Notes: generated by a model not told the origin, from the letters alone. Positions 53,368-61,917 are shown, numbered from the stretch's first letter. The stretch is 64,000 nt of DNA from Vreelandella salicampi (GCF_013415105.1 NZ_JACCDF010000004.1:154423-218422); one strand, 5' to 3'. Program-made: numbers and translations.

Positions 53368-53973
53368 ATGAGCAGTCAATGGGTGATACTTGGCCCCGCC
53401 GCGCTTTACATGATGTCGATGACGCTAACGCCGGGCCCTAACAACCTGATGCTAACCGCATCCGGGGCGAATTTTGGTTTCCGTCGTACGCTGCCGCACC
53501 TGTTCGGCATTGTCGGCGGCTGCTTTTTGTTGTTTGCCGGTGTGGCGATGGGGCTGGGTGTACTGTTTGAGCAGTACCCGAGCCTGCAGCAGACGCTGCG
53601 CTGGCTAGGCAGTGCCTACCTGCTTTATCTGGCGTGGAAAATTGCCACGGCGCCCCCTCCCGACCTGCGTGATGACGCCACCCGGCGCCCGCTCACTTTC
53701 TGGCAGGCCGCGCTGTTCCAGTTTGCCAACCCCAAAGCGTGGGTGATGGGGCTGGCGCTGATCGCTGGCTTTCTTCCCGCCAACGGCGACGCCTGGCTCA
53801 ATGCGCTACTGCTGGTGGGATTTGCCGAACTCGTTGCCCTGCCTTGCTGCGCATTATGGGCAGCGTTCGGTAGCGTTATCGGGCAAAAAATCCGCACCGA
53901 CCGCGCCTGGCGTCGCTTCAATGTCACCATGGGCGCGTTAACCGCCGCCTGTGTTTGGATGATTCTGGCATAA
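53368..53973 (+). CDS. LysE/RhtB family amino acid exporter
   Basis: A 201-residue LysE-family transporter with six membrane helices. Signature: MSMTLTPGPNNLMLTASGANFGF (in part: TPGPNN), GIVGGCFLLFAGVAMG, and FWQAALFQFANPKAW (FQxxNPKAW), the family's diagnostic motifs. ATG 53368 lacks a clear ribosome-binding site. The divergent MocR gene probably regulates it. Substrates of the family include lysine, homoserine, threonine and cysteine; not resolved here. Confidence 0.9.
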   Translation: MSSQWVILGPAALYMMSMTLTPGPNNLMLTASGANFGFRRTLPHLFGIVGGCFLLFAGVAMGLGVLFEQYPSLQQTLRWLGSAYLLYLAWKIATAPPPDLRDDATRRPLTFWQAALFQFANPKAWVMGLALIAGFLPANGDAWLNALLLVGFAELVALPCCALWAAFGSVIGQKIRTDRAWRRFNVTMGALTAACVWMILA

Positions 53974-53999
53974 AAGCATCGATCCATTGCCGGGCACGA

Positions 54000-55157
54000 T
54001 TAGCGCTTTAGCACTTGATCCATGCGCGCCAGCGCCGTATCGAGCTGTGCGGCGGTGGTGCCGAAATTAAGCCGCACAAAGCCAGGGTGGCCGAAGGCCG
54101 CGCCATCGGAGAGTGCCACCCGCGCCTCTTTTAACAGCGCTTTATGCGGCGCCTCACCTAGCCCCGCTTCACGCATATCCAGCCAAGCGAGGTAGGTCGA
54201 TTCCGGCGCGTGCAGCGTTACACCGGGCCATTCGGCAACCGAATCGACCAGTCGCTCTCGATGCCCACGCAGTACGGAAAGTAGCGCTTGGCGCCAGGGT
54301 TCGCCTTCGCGGTAAGCCGCCTCGGCCGCGACTAAACCGAGCACGTTGCCATCCGGTAGTATCCCTTTGCTCGCACGCGCAAAGCGCTCGCGCAGCGCCG
54401 GGTCGGGTATCACCGCGCAGGCGGTGGTCAGCCCGGCGAGATTAAACGTCTTCGAGGGTGCCCAGAGCGTTATCGTACGCGCCGACAACTCGGGAAATGC
54501 CGCCGCCAGCGGGCGGTGTGAAGCGCCCTCGTCCAACAGCAAATCGCAGTGGAGCTCGTCGGAGACCACGTAAAGATCATGACGCTCCACCAGCGCGGCA
54601 AGCCCGGCTAGTTCCGATTCGCGCCATACCCGCCCAGTGGGATTGTGCGGTTGGCACCACAGCAAAAGGCGCGTTTTCGGCGTGATCGACGCCTCCAGCG
54701 CGTCAAGGTTTAGCTGCCAGCCGCCGCTCTCTGTCAGCACCATTGAGGCCTGCTGTGGTAGCCTGCCGGTGCGCTCGGCGACGTCGAGAAACGGCGGGTA
54801 GATCGGCGTGACCGTCAGTACGCCATCGCCTGGCTGGGTGAGTGCCATGCTCGCTAAGTGCAGCGCGGGCACGACGCCCGGCAACCACTGCTGCCATTCG
54901 GGTTGAATGCGCCAGTCGTAGTGCGCGGCACTCCAGTCGCACAGTGTCTGTTTCAACGTGGTCGGCACTTCCCCGTAGCCATAAACGCCGTGGTCCACGC
55001 GGCGGCGTAACGCCTCCACCACCGCTGGCGGTGAGTGAAAATCCATGTCCGCCACCCACAGGGGCAGTACATCGTCATCGTAGCGGTGCCATTTTTGCGA
55101 CGGCCAGCCGCCTTCGGGGTGTCGCCGATCAATCGGCGTGGCAAAATCAAACGCCAT
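54000..55157 (-). CDS. MalY/PatB family C-S lyase (cystathionine beta-lyase type)
   Basis: A 385-residue PLP fold-type I enzyme of the MalY/PatB group. Seen: WVADMDFHSPPAVVEALRRR, VHGVYGYGEVPTTL-like region, LLWCQPHNPTGRVWRES, VVSDELHCDLLL, and the PLP Lys in LWAPSKTFNLAGLTTAC. This group splits C-S bonds in cystathionine or cysteine conjugates, and MalY also acts as a regulator in E. coli. The N-terminal FDFATPIDRR is typical. It is divergent from the 55208 gene; no nearby gene names the substrate. Confidence 0.85.
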   Translation of the reverse strand: MAFDFATPIDRRHPEGGWPSQKWHRYDDDVLPLWVADMDFHSPPAVVEALRRRVDHGVYGYGEVPTTLKQTLCDWSAAHYDWRIQPEWQQWLPGVVPALHLASMALTQPGDGVLTVTPIYPPFLDVAERTGRLPQQASMVLTESGGWQLNLDALEASITPKTRLLLWCQPHNPTGRVWRESELAGLAALVERHDLYVVSDELHCDLLLDEGASHRPLAAAFPELSARTITLWAPSKTFNLAGLTTACAVIPDPALRERFARASKGILPDGNVLGLVAAEAAYREGEPWRQALLSVLRGHRERLVDSVAEWPGVTLHAPESTYLAWLDMREAGLGEAPHKALLKEARVALSDGAAFGHPGFVRLNFGTTAAQLDTALARMDQVLKR

Positions 55158-55207
55158 AGCGGTTTCCTTCTGTTCGCGGGAGTTCTTTTTAGGGAGTTCT
55201 TTTCAGC

Positions 55208-55642
55208 ATGCCGCAACTCGATTTCTATACCCAAGTCCGCCACGGCCTGCCGGCGCTGTTGCGCCAGTGGTTAACCATCGGCCAAGCCGATGAGGATCGC
55301 CTAGCACTGCTACTGGCCGAAACCGCGCGGGTGGCTAAGCTCGGCACGCCGGACGCCACACCCAGCGGCGCCACGTTAAAGGCGTGGAGCGAGGCGCCAA
55401 CCGCGGAGGAAGTTCCGCTCTGGGCGCCGCGCACAGCCGTCTTTCTGCTCAACCAGATGCCCGCGCACCCCTCGCCACAAAGTGAGGCGGAGGCCTGCGC
55501 CTGGGCGTACTGCTGGCTGCGCAATCGCACGTTTGAAAGCCTCACAGAGGCCCAAAAGGCCCTGCCTGAGCATCTACATGCGCCATTAAGTACCGCCCTT
55601 GAGGCCGCTTGGCAAGACCAGCAAGGGTTACGGCTCGTTTAA
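55208..55642 (+). CDS. Conserved-looking protein of unknown function
   Basis: A 144-residue soluble protein I do not recognise. It is helical and hydrophobic-rich (MPQLDFYTQVRHGLPALLRQ, then DRLALLLAETARVAKLG), with a middle segment WAPRTAVFLLNQMPAH and a Trp/Cys/Ala stretch ACAWAYCWLRNRTFESLTEA. No signal peptide or catalytic motif. GGGAG lies 11 bases before the ATG; the leader contains a tandem copy of GGGAGTTCTTTT (55177-55188 and 55192-55203). It is followed 20 bases later by the integral membrane gene. Confidence 0.5.
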   Translation: MPQLDFYTQVRHGLPALLRQWLTIGQADEDRLALLLAETARVAKLGTPDATPSGATLKAWSEAPTAEEVPLWAPRTAVFLLNQMPAHPSPQSEAEACAWAYCWLRNRTFESLTEAQKALPEHLHAPLSTALEAAWQDQQGLRLV

Positions 55643-55662
55643 TCGCAAGATAAGGATAAATC

Positions 55663-56475
55663 ATGACAGAGGTTCCGCTGATTTGGCAGCTGGCTAAGCT
55701 GTTGGTTTCCATTGGGTTGGTACTCGGGCTTGGTGCCGTCGCGGTGAGGGTGAGCCCGAGGGTGGCGGGGCTGTTGGCCGGCTATCCGCTTGGCACGGCG
55801 TTAGCGCTATTTTTCATCGGACTGGAAATTTCCCCGCTGTTTGCCACCCAAAGCGCCGTGCATACACTGGCGGGCTTTACCGCCACGCTGGCATTGGGTG
55901 GCGGCTATTTGCTTTGCGGCCGACAGGACGGCCTCACAGGCGTTTTAACCGGGTGCGCGGGCGGCTTAGCGGCATGGTTTGTGGTCGGCGGGGTGCTCTC
56001 GCAGTTTGAGTTTACCCGCGTCAGCGGCACGCTGATCACCCTCGTGGCCATTATCGTTTTCACCTGGCTTTATCGCCGCGTACCGGAAGTCCGCGTTAAC
56101 GCCAGCGGCGTATTTTCGTGGTCGGCGCTTGCCTTTCGCGCCGGGCTTGCCACGCTGATGATCTTTATCATCACGGCGCTTGCGCACGTGGTGCCCGCTG
56201 CCTGGGCGGGCACGCTGGCGGCTTTCCCGGTGACCATGCTGCCTTTTTTGCTGATTCTGCATGCGTCTTACGGCGCTGCACCTGCGGCGACGGTGATCAA
56301 GCACTACCCGATGGGGCTTGGCGCGCTGTTAAGCTATACCCTGTGCGTTTCGCTCACCTATGAGCCGTGGGGCTTGGCCGCCGGCACTCTGGCGGGTTTT
56401 GCCGTTGCCACGCTATGGCTTGTGGGGTGGATGCGTGTGCAGCAGTGGTGGGCCAATCGGCGCCTCGCGGTCTGA
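55663..56475 (+). CDS. Integral membrane protein with internal duplication
   Basis: A 270-residue protein with about eight to nine membrane helices. The two halves look alike: VAGLLAGYPLGTALALFFIG near 32-51 and WAGTLAAFPVTMLPFLLILH near 184-203 share an (A/G)GxLA-(G/A)-(Y/F)P motif at matching positions, consistent with an inverted or tandem repeat as in small transporter families (DUF3147-type or similar). The substrate is unknown. AAGGATAAATC precedes the ATG. It probably shares a transcript with the 55208 gene. Confidence 0.6.
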   Translation: MTEVPLIWQLAKLLVSIGLVLGLGAVAVRVSPRVAGLLAGYPLGTALALFFIGLEISPLFATQSAVHTLAGFTATLALGGGYLLCGRQDGLTGVLTGCAGGLAAWFVVGGVLSQFEFTRVSGTLITLVAIIVFTWLYRRVPEVRVNASGVFSWSALAFRAGLATLMIFIITALAHVVPAAWAGTLAAFPVTMLPFLLILHASYGAAPAATVIKHYPMGLGALLSYTLCVSLTYEPWGLAAGTLAGFAVATLWLVGWMRVQQWWANRRLAV

Positions 56476-56487
56476 GCAAAAACTTGA

Positions 56488-56503
56488 CCAAGCGTTTGCT
56501 TGG
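56488..56503. promoter_or_regulatory. Perfect 16-bp palindrome CCAAGC-GTTT-GCTTGG, possible TetR-type operator
   Basis: CCAAGCGTTTGCTTGG in the 118-base gap before the thioesterase gene, overlapping a weak TTGACC-N17-AATGCT promoter (56484-56512). CAAGC...GCTTG palindromes are common operators of TetR-family regulators of acyl-CoA and fatty-acid genes; no such regulator is in the window. Confidence 0.45.
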
Positions 56504-56593
56504 GTGAATGCTGAGAAAGCAATACCCACTCAATGATAAAAAACAGTTTTTAAAACCCGCTTATAAAAACAGTCTATATAAACAGGAGCCGCG

Positions 56594-56995
56594 ATGTTTA
56601 CCCGTACCATTGAGCCTGCGTTCTACGATACTGACGCCTTAGGGCATATCAACAACACCCGCTTGCCGGCGTGGTTTGAGCTCGCACGCAATGACCTTTT
56701 CAGGCTTTTCACGCCGGACTTGAACCCCAAAGAGTGGCGACTAATCATGGCGCGCATGGAGATTGATTACCGCGCTGAACTGTTTTACGGCCACGATATC
56801 GAATTACGGACCTACCTGACGCGCTTAGGTAATAGCTCCTTTACCGTAACGCAAGAAGCGCGCCAGCACGGTACACTCGCTAACCTCGGCCACACGGTCT
56901 TGGTACAATACGATCATCAGGCCAAGTGCGCGATGCCCATTAAAGGTGATCTGCGTAAGGCACTTGAAGCACACCTTCACGACGCACCTGAGTGA
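56594..56995 (+). CDS. Acyl-CoA thioesterase, hotdog fold (YbgC/4HBT family)
   Basis: A 133-residue single-hotdog thioesterase. The catalytic signature is FYDTDALGHINNTRLPAWFE (Asp14 followed by LGHINN), then RMEIDYRAELFYGHDIEL, a normal 4HBT-type active-site region. It hydrolyses acyl-CoA or related thioesters; the chain length is not evident. AACAGGAGCCGCG precedes the ATG. It is followed closely by the 57030 gene and DUF501, together a rightward cluster with no common theme visible. Confidence 0.85.
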   Translation: MFTRTIEPAFYDTDALGHINNTRLPAWFELARNDLFRLFTPDLNPKEWRLIMARMEIDYRAELFYGHDIELRTYLTRLGNSSFTVTQEARQHGTLANLGHTVLVQYDHQAKCAMPIKGDLRKALEAHLHDAPE

Positions 56996-57029
56996 AACAT
57001 GCCCACGCAGGGCCAACGGAGAGAGCCTT

Positions 57030-57323
57030 ATGGCGATCCGCTACAACCTCTGGATTGACCCGGATGACACCGAGCAGCATAAAGCCGTGGAAGCGGACTT
57101 GGAGCGCTACTTTATCGAGCGCTTTGCTGATTATCCGCACATCCGATTGTCCGGCGCCGACCCCTACGATTATGATGCGCCGTTCAATCGTCTCTACGAA
57201 GCGTTAATCGCCCGCGCGGCCGACTATTGCGAAAACACCTGGGGCTATGTCGCCACACCCGAACAGCTCAACCGCTGTTTCTTTCGCGCCGTGGGCCGTT
57301 CCACCAAATTTGTTCAGGACTAG
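57030..57323 (+). CDS. Small protein of unknown function (97 aa)
   Basis: A 97-residue acidic protein I do not recognise. The start MAIRYNLWIDPDDTEQHKAV has GGAGAGAGCC before ATG 57030; the frame extends 28 codons upstream into the thioesterase gene and is not used. Visible: a helix (EADLERYFIERFADYP), SGADPYDYDAPFNRLYEALI and a C-terminal NRCFFRAVGRSTKF. It begins 35 bases after the thioesterase and ends 10 bases before DUF501, so all three are likely cotranscribed. Confidence 0.5.
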   Translation: MAIRYNLWIDPDDTEQHKAVEADLERYFIERFADYPHIRLSGADPYDYDAPFNRLYEALIARAADYCENTWGYVATPEQLNRCFFRAVGRSTKFVQD

Positions 57324-57332
57324 CGCCACCCG

Positions 57333-57854
57333 ATGATCATTCGTACCAACCACCCGCCTACCCCAAGTGAGCTGGAGATAATTGCCCAACAGCTTGGCCG
57401 CGCCCCGCGCGGTATCGAGGCGGTCGCCGCCATTGATGGCGAGGGCACTCCACTGGTACTTCGCATGGCGCCGATTGTCGATGGCAAGCCCTTTCCGACG
57501 CTCTACTGGCTCAGCTCCGAACGTCTCAAGGTGGCCATTTCTCACCTTGAGGCCGCTGGCGTGATCAAAGAGTTAGAACAGCGCCTGCAGGAAGACGCCG
57601 ACTTTCTCGCCGCATACCACCAGAGCCATCGCGACTACGTCGATGAGCGTTGGCAGCATATGAGCGACGCGCAAAAGACCGATGTGATTCAGCGCGGCTA
57701 TGAAAACGTGCTTACCGAGCGGGGTGTCGGCGGCATCACCAATTGGAACCAGGTGCGCTGCCTGCATACCCAATACGCCCATCACTTAGGTCGACATAAC
57801 GCCATTGGACAGTGGATGGACGAGACCCACCAGATTGACCGCTGTCTGCCGTAA
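57333..57854 (+). CDS. DUF501 domain protein
   Basis: A 173-residue DUF501 protein: LGRAPRGIEAVAAIDGEGTP, LVLRMAPIVDGKPFPTLYWL, then NVLTERGVGGITNWNQVRCL and HTQYAHHLGRHNAIGQWMDE, the family's His/Cys-rich block with conserved CLHxxYAHHL. The conserved His/Cys may bind a metal. The function is unknown to me; in some bacteria DUF501 genes lie next to the ppx phosphatase gene or LOG genes. LOG follows here 38 bases later. Confidence 0.85.
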   Translation: MIIRTNHPPTPSELEIIAQQLGRAPRGIEAVAAIDGEGTPLVLRMAPIVDGKPFPTLYWLSSERLKVAISHLEAAGVIKELEQRLQEDADFLAAYHQSHRDYVDERWQHMSDAQKTDVIQRGYENVLTERGVGGITNWNQVRCLHTQYAHHLGRHNAIGQWMDETHQIDRCLP

Positions 57855-57892
57855 TGGGGCAGCAACAGAATCACCGTTAAAGGATACGTTGC

Positions 57893-58435
57893 ATGGCACG
57901 ACTTTGCGTTTACCTCGGCTCGCGCCTCGGCAACAGCCCGGAATTTCGCCACGCCGCGATTGAACTCGGCGCGGAGCTTGCCAAACGCGGCCACACGCTA
58001 GTGTACGGCGGCGCGCGGATTGGCCTTATGGGCGAGCTGGCTAACGCGGTATTAGACGCAGGCGGCAAGGCTATCGGCGTGATGCCCGACCACCTCGTCG
58101 AGCGTGAGCAGGCCCACTTCGGCCTCACCGAGCTGATTCGCGTGCGCGATATGCACGAGCGCAAAGCCACCATGGCATCCCAAGCCGATGGGTTTATCGC
58201 CCTGCCCGGCGGCATCGGCACCTTTGAAGAACTTTTTGAAATCTGGACCTGGGGTTATTTGGGCCTGCACGACAAGCCGATGGGCCTTTTAAACATCAAC
58301 GACTTCTACTCGCCGCTGCTGACCTTCTTAGATAACACGGTGAGTCATGGTTTTCTGGGCACGGCCACCCGCGAGATGCTGCTTGACGCCGAAGGGGTCA
58401 GCGACTTGCTTGACGCTATCGAAGCCCAGCTGTGA
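57893..58435 (+). CDS. LOG family nucleotide 5'-monophosphate phosphoribohydrolase
   Basis: A 180-residue LOG (lonely guy) protein, TIGR00730 type. Signature: VYLGSRLGNSPEFRHAA, GHTLVYGGARIGLMGELANA, DMHERKATMASQADGFIALP, PGGIGTFEELFEIWTWGYLG with the catalytic PGGxGTxxE. In plants LOG frees cytokinin bases; bacterial members are phosphoribohydrolases acting on AMP-like nucleotides. AAAGGATACGTTGC precedes the ATG. Confidence 0.93.
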   Translation: MARLCVYLGSRLGNSPEFRHAAIELGAELAKRGHTLVYGGARIGLMGELANAVLDAGGKAIGVMPDHLVEREQAHFGLTELIRVRDMHERKATMASQADGFIALPGGIGTFEELFEIWTWGYLGLHDKPMGLLNINDFYSPLLTFLDNTVSHGFLGTATREMLLDAEGVSDLLDAIEAQL

Positions 58436-58468
58436 CCCTGTCAAAAATGCGTTAACCGGGAGAGTGCT

Positions 58469-59443
58469 ATGTACGCGGTAGAGTTTGTGGATCAGAACGC
58501 CTACTGGCAGAAAACTGCCACGCCGAGCGGGCCAGATGCCGATGAAGTCCGCCTACGGGTTGCTTGGGCAGGGATAAATCGCGCAGATCTCATGCAGCGT
58601 GCGGGGCACTACCCGCCACCGCCCGGCGTGACTAATATCCCGGGGCTCGAAGTCAGCGGCACTATTACGCACGTCGGCGATAACGTCACGCACCTTAAGC
58701 CCGGCGACGAAGTTTGCGCGCTGCTAGCCGGTGGCGGCTATGCCGAAGAGGTCGTGGTCGATGCGCGCCAAGTGCTGCCGCTGCCGGAAGGGATCAGCTT
58801 GCGCGAGGGCGCAGTGCTGCCGGAGGTGTTCGCGACGGCTTGGCTGAACCTGTTTATGGAAGGTGCCTTAAAGCAAGATGAGCGCGTGCTCCTTCACGCC
58901 GGTGCCAGCGGCGTTGGCACGGCGGTCATTAAGCTTTGCCACGCTTTCGGCCACCCCTGCTTTGTCACGGTCGGCAGCCAGGAAAAACTCGACGCCTGCC
59001 GCACACTCGGGGCCAGCGAAGGCTGGAATCGTCACGACGGCAGCTTTGTCGAGGCGGTAAAAGCCTGGGGCGGTGCGGATGTCATTCTTGACCCGGTTGG
59101 GGCGAGCTATCTTACCGATAACCAAAAGGTGCTCAACGCCGACGGGCGTCTAGTGCTAATCGGCATTATGGGCGGACGTAACGCCAGCTTGGACATGGGC
59201 CGAATGCTAATGAAGCGTCAGCGCTTTATCGGCTCAACTCTGCGCGCAAAATCGGTCGCCGCTAAAGGCGAGATCATGGATGCCCTCTACCAGCACGTTT
59301 GGCCGCGTATTGCCAATGGCGAGATTACGTCGCAAATCGACCGCAGCTGGCCGATCCAAGCCGTGGATGAAGCCCATGCTTATATGCAGCAAGACGCCAA
59401 TACCGGCAAGATTTTGCTCGCCGTTACCGCAGATGCCGACTGA
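58469..59443 (+). CDS. NAD(P)H quinone oxidoreductase, zeta-crystallin/PIG3 type
   Basis: A 324-residue zinc-free medium-chain dehydrogenase. MDR domain with AGINRADLMQRAGHYPPPPG, NIPGLEVSGTITHVGDNV and GGGYAEEVVVD, cofactor Rossmann motif LHAGASGVGTAVIKL, and the PIG3-specific DVILDPVGASYLTDNQKVL. The absence of zinc-binding Cys/His confirms the quinone-reductase subgroup. GGGAGAGTGCT precedes the ATG. Confidence 0.9.
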   Translation: MYAVEFVDQNAYWQKTATPSGPDADEVRLRVAWAGINRADLMQRAGHYPPPPGVTNIPGLEVSGTITHVGDNVTHLKPGDEVCALLAGGGYAEEVVVDARQVLPLPEGISLREGAVLPEVFATAWLNLFMEGALKQDERVLLHAGASGVGTAVIKLCHAFGHPCFVTVGSQEKLDACRTLGASEGWNRHDGSFVEAVKAWGGADVILDPVGASYLTDNQKVLNADGRLVLIGIMGGRNASLDMGRMLMKRQRFIGSTLRAKSVAAKGEIMDALYQHVWPRIANGEITSQIDRSWPIQAVDEAHAYMQQDANTGKILLAVTADAD

Positions 59444-59472
59444 TAAAGATACAAGCGCTAGACGTTCAGATA

Positions 59473-59985
59473 TTAGGAGGCGTGCGGATTGGTCAGCGCT
59501 CGGGTGCGGGCGAAAGTTAGCTGTAATAAGCGCGCATCTTCACTCGCACGGTGACGGTGGATACCTTGTTCGCCAATAATTGCTTCTTTCGTATCGCTCC
59601 AAAGGCCAAGCTGGGCCTCATTCAGCAAAATACGTAGCGCTTCCAACCGAAACCCAGGGATAATGCCGGCATGATGAAATAGCAGCGACAGCCAGGTATT
59701 GTCATATCCCCAGCTATCGCTGTACGCCTTACCCACCGAGCTAAGCTCATCGTTGATCCAGAGCGCCACTTGGCGTACCGGATACCCTTCGCGCTGTAAT
59801 CGGTCACGCGAGATGCCGTGAAGAAGCTCTGCTTTGGGGTCCCAATGCGTCCACTCCTCCAGCGGCTGGATCAAAAACGCACAACAGCTGCCATCCGCAC
59901 GGGCGATACCCACCTCGATCGGATAGCTGCCACGCCCGAACCCGGACGCTTCAATATCTAGCACTGTCGGTAGCGTTTCGGGCAC
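59473..59985 (-). CDS. DnaQ-like 3'-5' exonuclease
   Basis: A 170-residue RNase H-fold exonuclease: motif I VLDIEASGFGRGSYPIEVG (DIE), motif II region HGISRDRLQREGYPV, a middle DNTWLSLLF block and motif III HRASEDARLLQ with His and Asp, a DEDDh arrangement. It looks like a stand-alone exonuclease, without a polymerase partner in sight; possible roles include oligoribonuclease-like RNA or DNA turnover. Confidence 0.8.
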   Translation of the reverse strand: MPETLPTVLDIEASGFGRGSYPIEVGIARADGSCCAFLIQPLEEWTHWDPKAELLHGISRDRLQREGYPVRQVALWINDELSSVGKAYSDSWGYDNTWLSLLFHHAGIIPGFRLEALRILLNEAQLGLWSDTKEAIIGEQGIHRHRASEDARLLQLTFARTRALTNPHAS

Positions 59986-60065
59986 AGGCTTCCCCAGGTA
60001 ACACGTCGTCTGGTCAAAACACGTCGCTTGGTCGTAGTCGGTTAAAGGCGCACATGCACGCTAAG

Positions 60066-60563
60066 CTAAGCCGTCGCGGGCGCTTGCAGTGTGGCGCGTT
60101 GATCGGCTAGGTCTTGCCAAAATGCGGCTTGTTCAGTATCCAAGGCTAAGCCTAATTCACCCTGGCGGTAGGCGCGCGCAAGTCGTTCGGCAGCAAGGTA
60201 GTGGCCAGCTTCTGCGGCTCGAGCGTACCACGTGACGGCGTACTCGTCTCGGCGCGGGTACTGCGCGCAACCGTGCTCATAAATCTTTGCAACCTGATAC
60301 TGCGCTTTTAAGTCACCCGCATGTGCCGCTTCCACTACATAGCGGGCGCCTCGTGCTTTATCCTGGGGTGATGAGCTGCGATGAAACAGCATGTGCCCGT
60401 AAACAGAGAGCGCATCGGGGTGCCCCGCCTCTGCACAGCGCTTAAACAAGCGCAGGGTAAGGCGCTGAGTGCGTGGCGAACGCGGGAGTAGCCAACGGGT
60501 ATGAAATAACCGGTCAGCAACGCGGTATTCAAGCCGAGTAAACAAAGATGATGCCTCTGGCAT
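60066..60563 (-). CDS. Sel1-repeat protein
   Basis: A 165-residue soluble Sel1-like repeat protein. Three repeats are visible: LRLFKRCAEAGHPDALSVYG, ARYVVEAAHAGDLKAQYQVA and VTWYARAAEAGHYLAAERLA, each with the A-x-x-G-x-x-x-A-x-x-x-L/Y-G/A pattern. Such solenoids mediate protein contacts. No signal peptide was found, so cytosolic. Binding partner unknown. Confidence 0.85.
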   Translation of the reverse strand: MPEASSLFTRLEYRVADRLFHTRWLLPRSPRTQRLTLRLFKRCAEAGHPDALSVYGHMLFHRSSSPQDKARGARYVVEAAHAGDLKAQYQVAKIYEHGCAQYPRRDEYAVTWYARAAEAGHYLAAERLARAYRQGELGLALDTEQAAFWQDLADQRATLQAPATA

Positions 60564-60640
60564 GGCAGACCACCTTGGCTGATGAGTTAACCTCGGAAAG
60601 GCCGCTACACAAATGATGATCAGCAGCCTAACCCTAAAGA

Positions 60641-60662
60641 ATCCAGCCTATGCAGGCTGGAT
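60641..60662. repeat. Perfect 9-bp hairpin in the gap before the aldo/keto reductase
   Basis: ATCCAGCCT, loop ATGC, AGGCTGGAT. No T run, so not a standard terminator; it may be an operator or an extragenic hairpin in the 218-base gap. Confidence 0.5.
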
Positions 60663-60781
60663 GGGCTGGCAAGCATACGCCTGCCGTGGCGTTGACTCAA
60701 CCCCAAGGATTTGCTGCTTTGCTGGGGCCTCGCTAACATGCCCCTCATCGATGATGATTTGATCTCAAAAAGGAGAGCACG

Positions 60782-61813
60782 ATGCAGACGCGACCCCTTG
60801 GTAGAACGGGCATGGAAGTCAGCAGGCTCTGTTTAGGCACCATGACGTTTGGCGAGCAAAACAGCGAGGCCGATGCCCATGAGCAACTTGATCGCGCCGT
60901 CGCGTTCGGTATCAATTTTATCGACACTGCCGAAATGTACCCGGTACCGCCTAAGGCGGAAACCCAGGGGCTGACCGAGCGCTATATCGGCACGTGGCTC
61001 AAGCAGCGCGGCGCCCGCGACGATGTCATTATTGCCAGCAAAGCCTCTGGGCCGGGCTTAGACCACGTTCGTGGCGGCCCCCGACTGACCCGTGATCATC
61101 TTCACCAAGCCATTGATGACAGCCTTAAACGGCTTCAGACCGATTACGTCGATCTCTACCAACTCCACTGGCCGGATCGCAACACCAACTTCTTCGGCAA
61201 GCTCGGCTATGTCCATAACGAGGATGAAGACGCTACGCCGCTAGAAGAGACGCTCTCCGCGCTAAAAGAGTTGGTGGATGCGGGCAAAGTACGTGCCATT
61301 GGCCTTTCCAACGACACGCCATGGGGCGTGATGAAATCGCTTGAGCTCGCTGATCGCCTGGGTCTACCGCGCGTCGCGTCAGTGCAAAATCCGTATAATC
61401 TGCTCAATCGCAGTTTTGAGGTGGGACTTGCGGAAGTCGCACAGCGTGAGGATGTCGGCTTGCTCGCGTATTCACCGCTTGGTTTTGGTGTGCTTTCGGG
61501 CAAATACCTCAACGGTGCCAAGCCACCCAATGGGCGCTTAACCCTTTTTGAGCGCTTTAAGCGTTACACCTCCCCCGAAGCGGAAGCCGCCACCCAAGCT
61601 TATGTTGATTTGGCCCACGAGCACGACCTTGACCCGGCCCAGATGGCGTTGGCGTTTGTGAACTCACGCAGCTTTTTGACCAGCAATATCATCGGCGCCA
61701 CCACTATGGAGCAGCTGGAGACCAACCTCGCAAGCGAAAGCGTAAAACTCGACGACGACGTGCTTGAGGCAATCGACGCCATCCACCGGCGCATGCCTAA
61801 CCCTTGCCCATAA
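60782..61813 (+). CDS. NADP(H)-dependent aldo/keto reductase, Tas-like
   Basis: A 343-residue aldo/keto reductase of the Tas subfamily. Seen: MEVSRLCLGTMTFGEQNSEA, FIDTAEMYPVPPKAETQGLT, the catalytic-Lys strand DVIIASKASGPG, LYQLHWPDRNTNFFGKLGY and AYSPLGFGVLSGKYLNG. Asp, Tyr, Lys and His of the AKR tetrad are present. The long insertion with PVPPKAETQG is the Tas mark. AAAAAGGAGAGCACG precedes the ATG. The physiological substrate is unknown. Confidence 0.9.
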   Translation: MQTRPLGRTGMEVSRLCLGTMTFGEQNSEADAHEQLDRAVAFGINFIDTAEMYPVPPKAETQGLTERYIGTWLKQRGARDDVIIASKASGPGLDHVRGGPRLTRDHLHQAIDDSLKRLQTDYVDLYQLHWPDRNTNFFGKLGYVHNEDEDATPLEETLSALKELVDAGKVRAIGLSNDTPWGVMKSLELADRLGLPRVASVQNPYNLLNRSFEVGLAEVAQREDVGLLAYSPLGFGVLSGKYLNGAKPPNGRLTLFERFKRYTSPEAEAATQAYVDLAHEHDLDPAQMALAFVNSRSFLTSNIIGATTMEQLETNLASESVKLDDDVLEAIDAIHRRMPNPCP

Positions 61814-61845
61814 CATTCGCTCAGCCCCGACTATCAACCCCATAG

Positions 61846-61866
61846 CCCCGGTAATCGCCGGGGTTT
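61846..61866 (+). terminator. Weak terminator after the aldo/keto reductase
   Basis: CCCCGG, loop TAATCG, CCGGGG followed by TTT; short stem and short T run. Confidence 0.5.
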
Positions 61867-61917
61867 GGTATATTGGTGCGATTCAACAGGCGTCTAACAC
61901 AGACTCAGGAGTACGCC

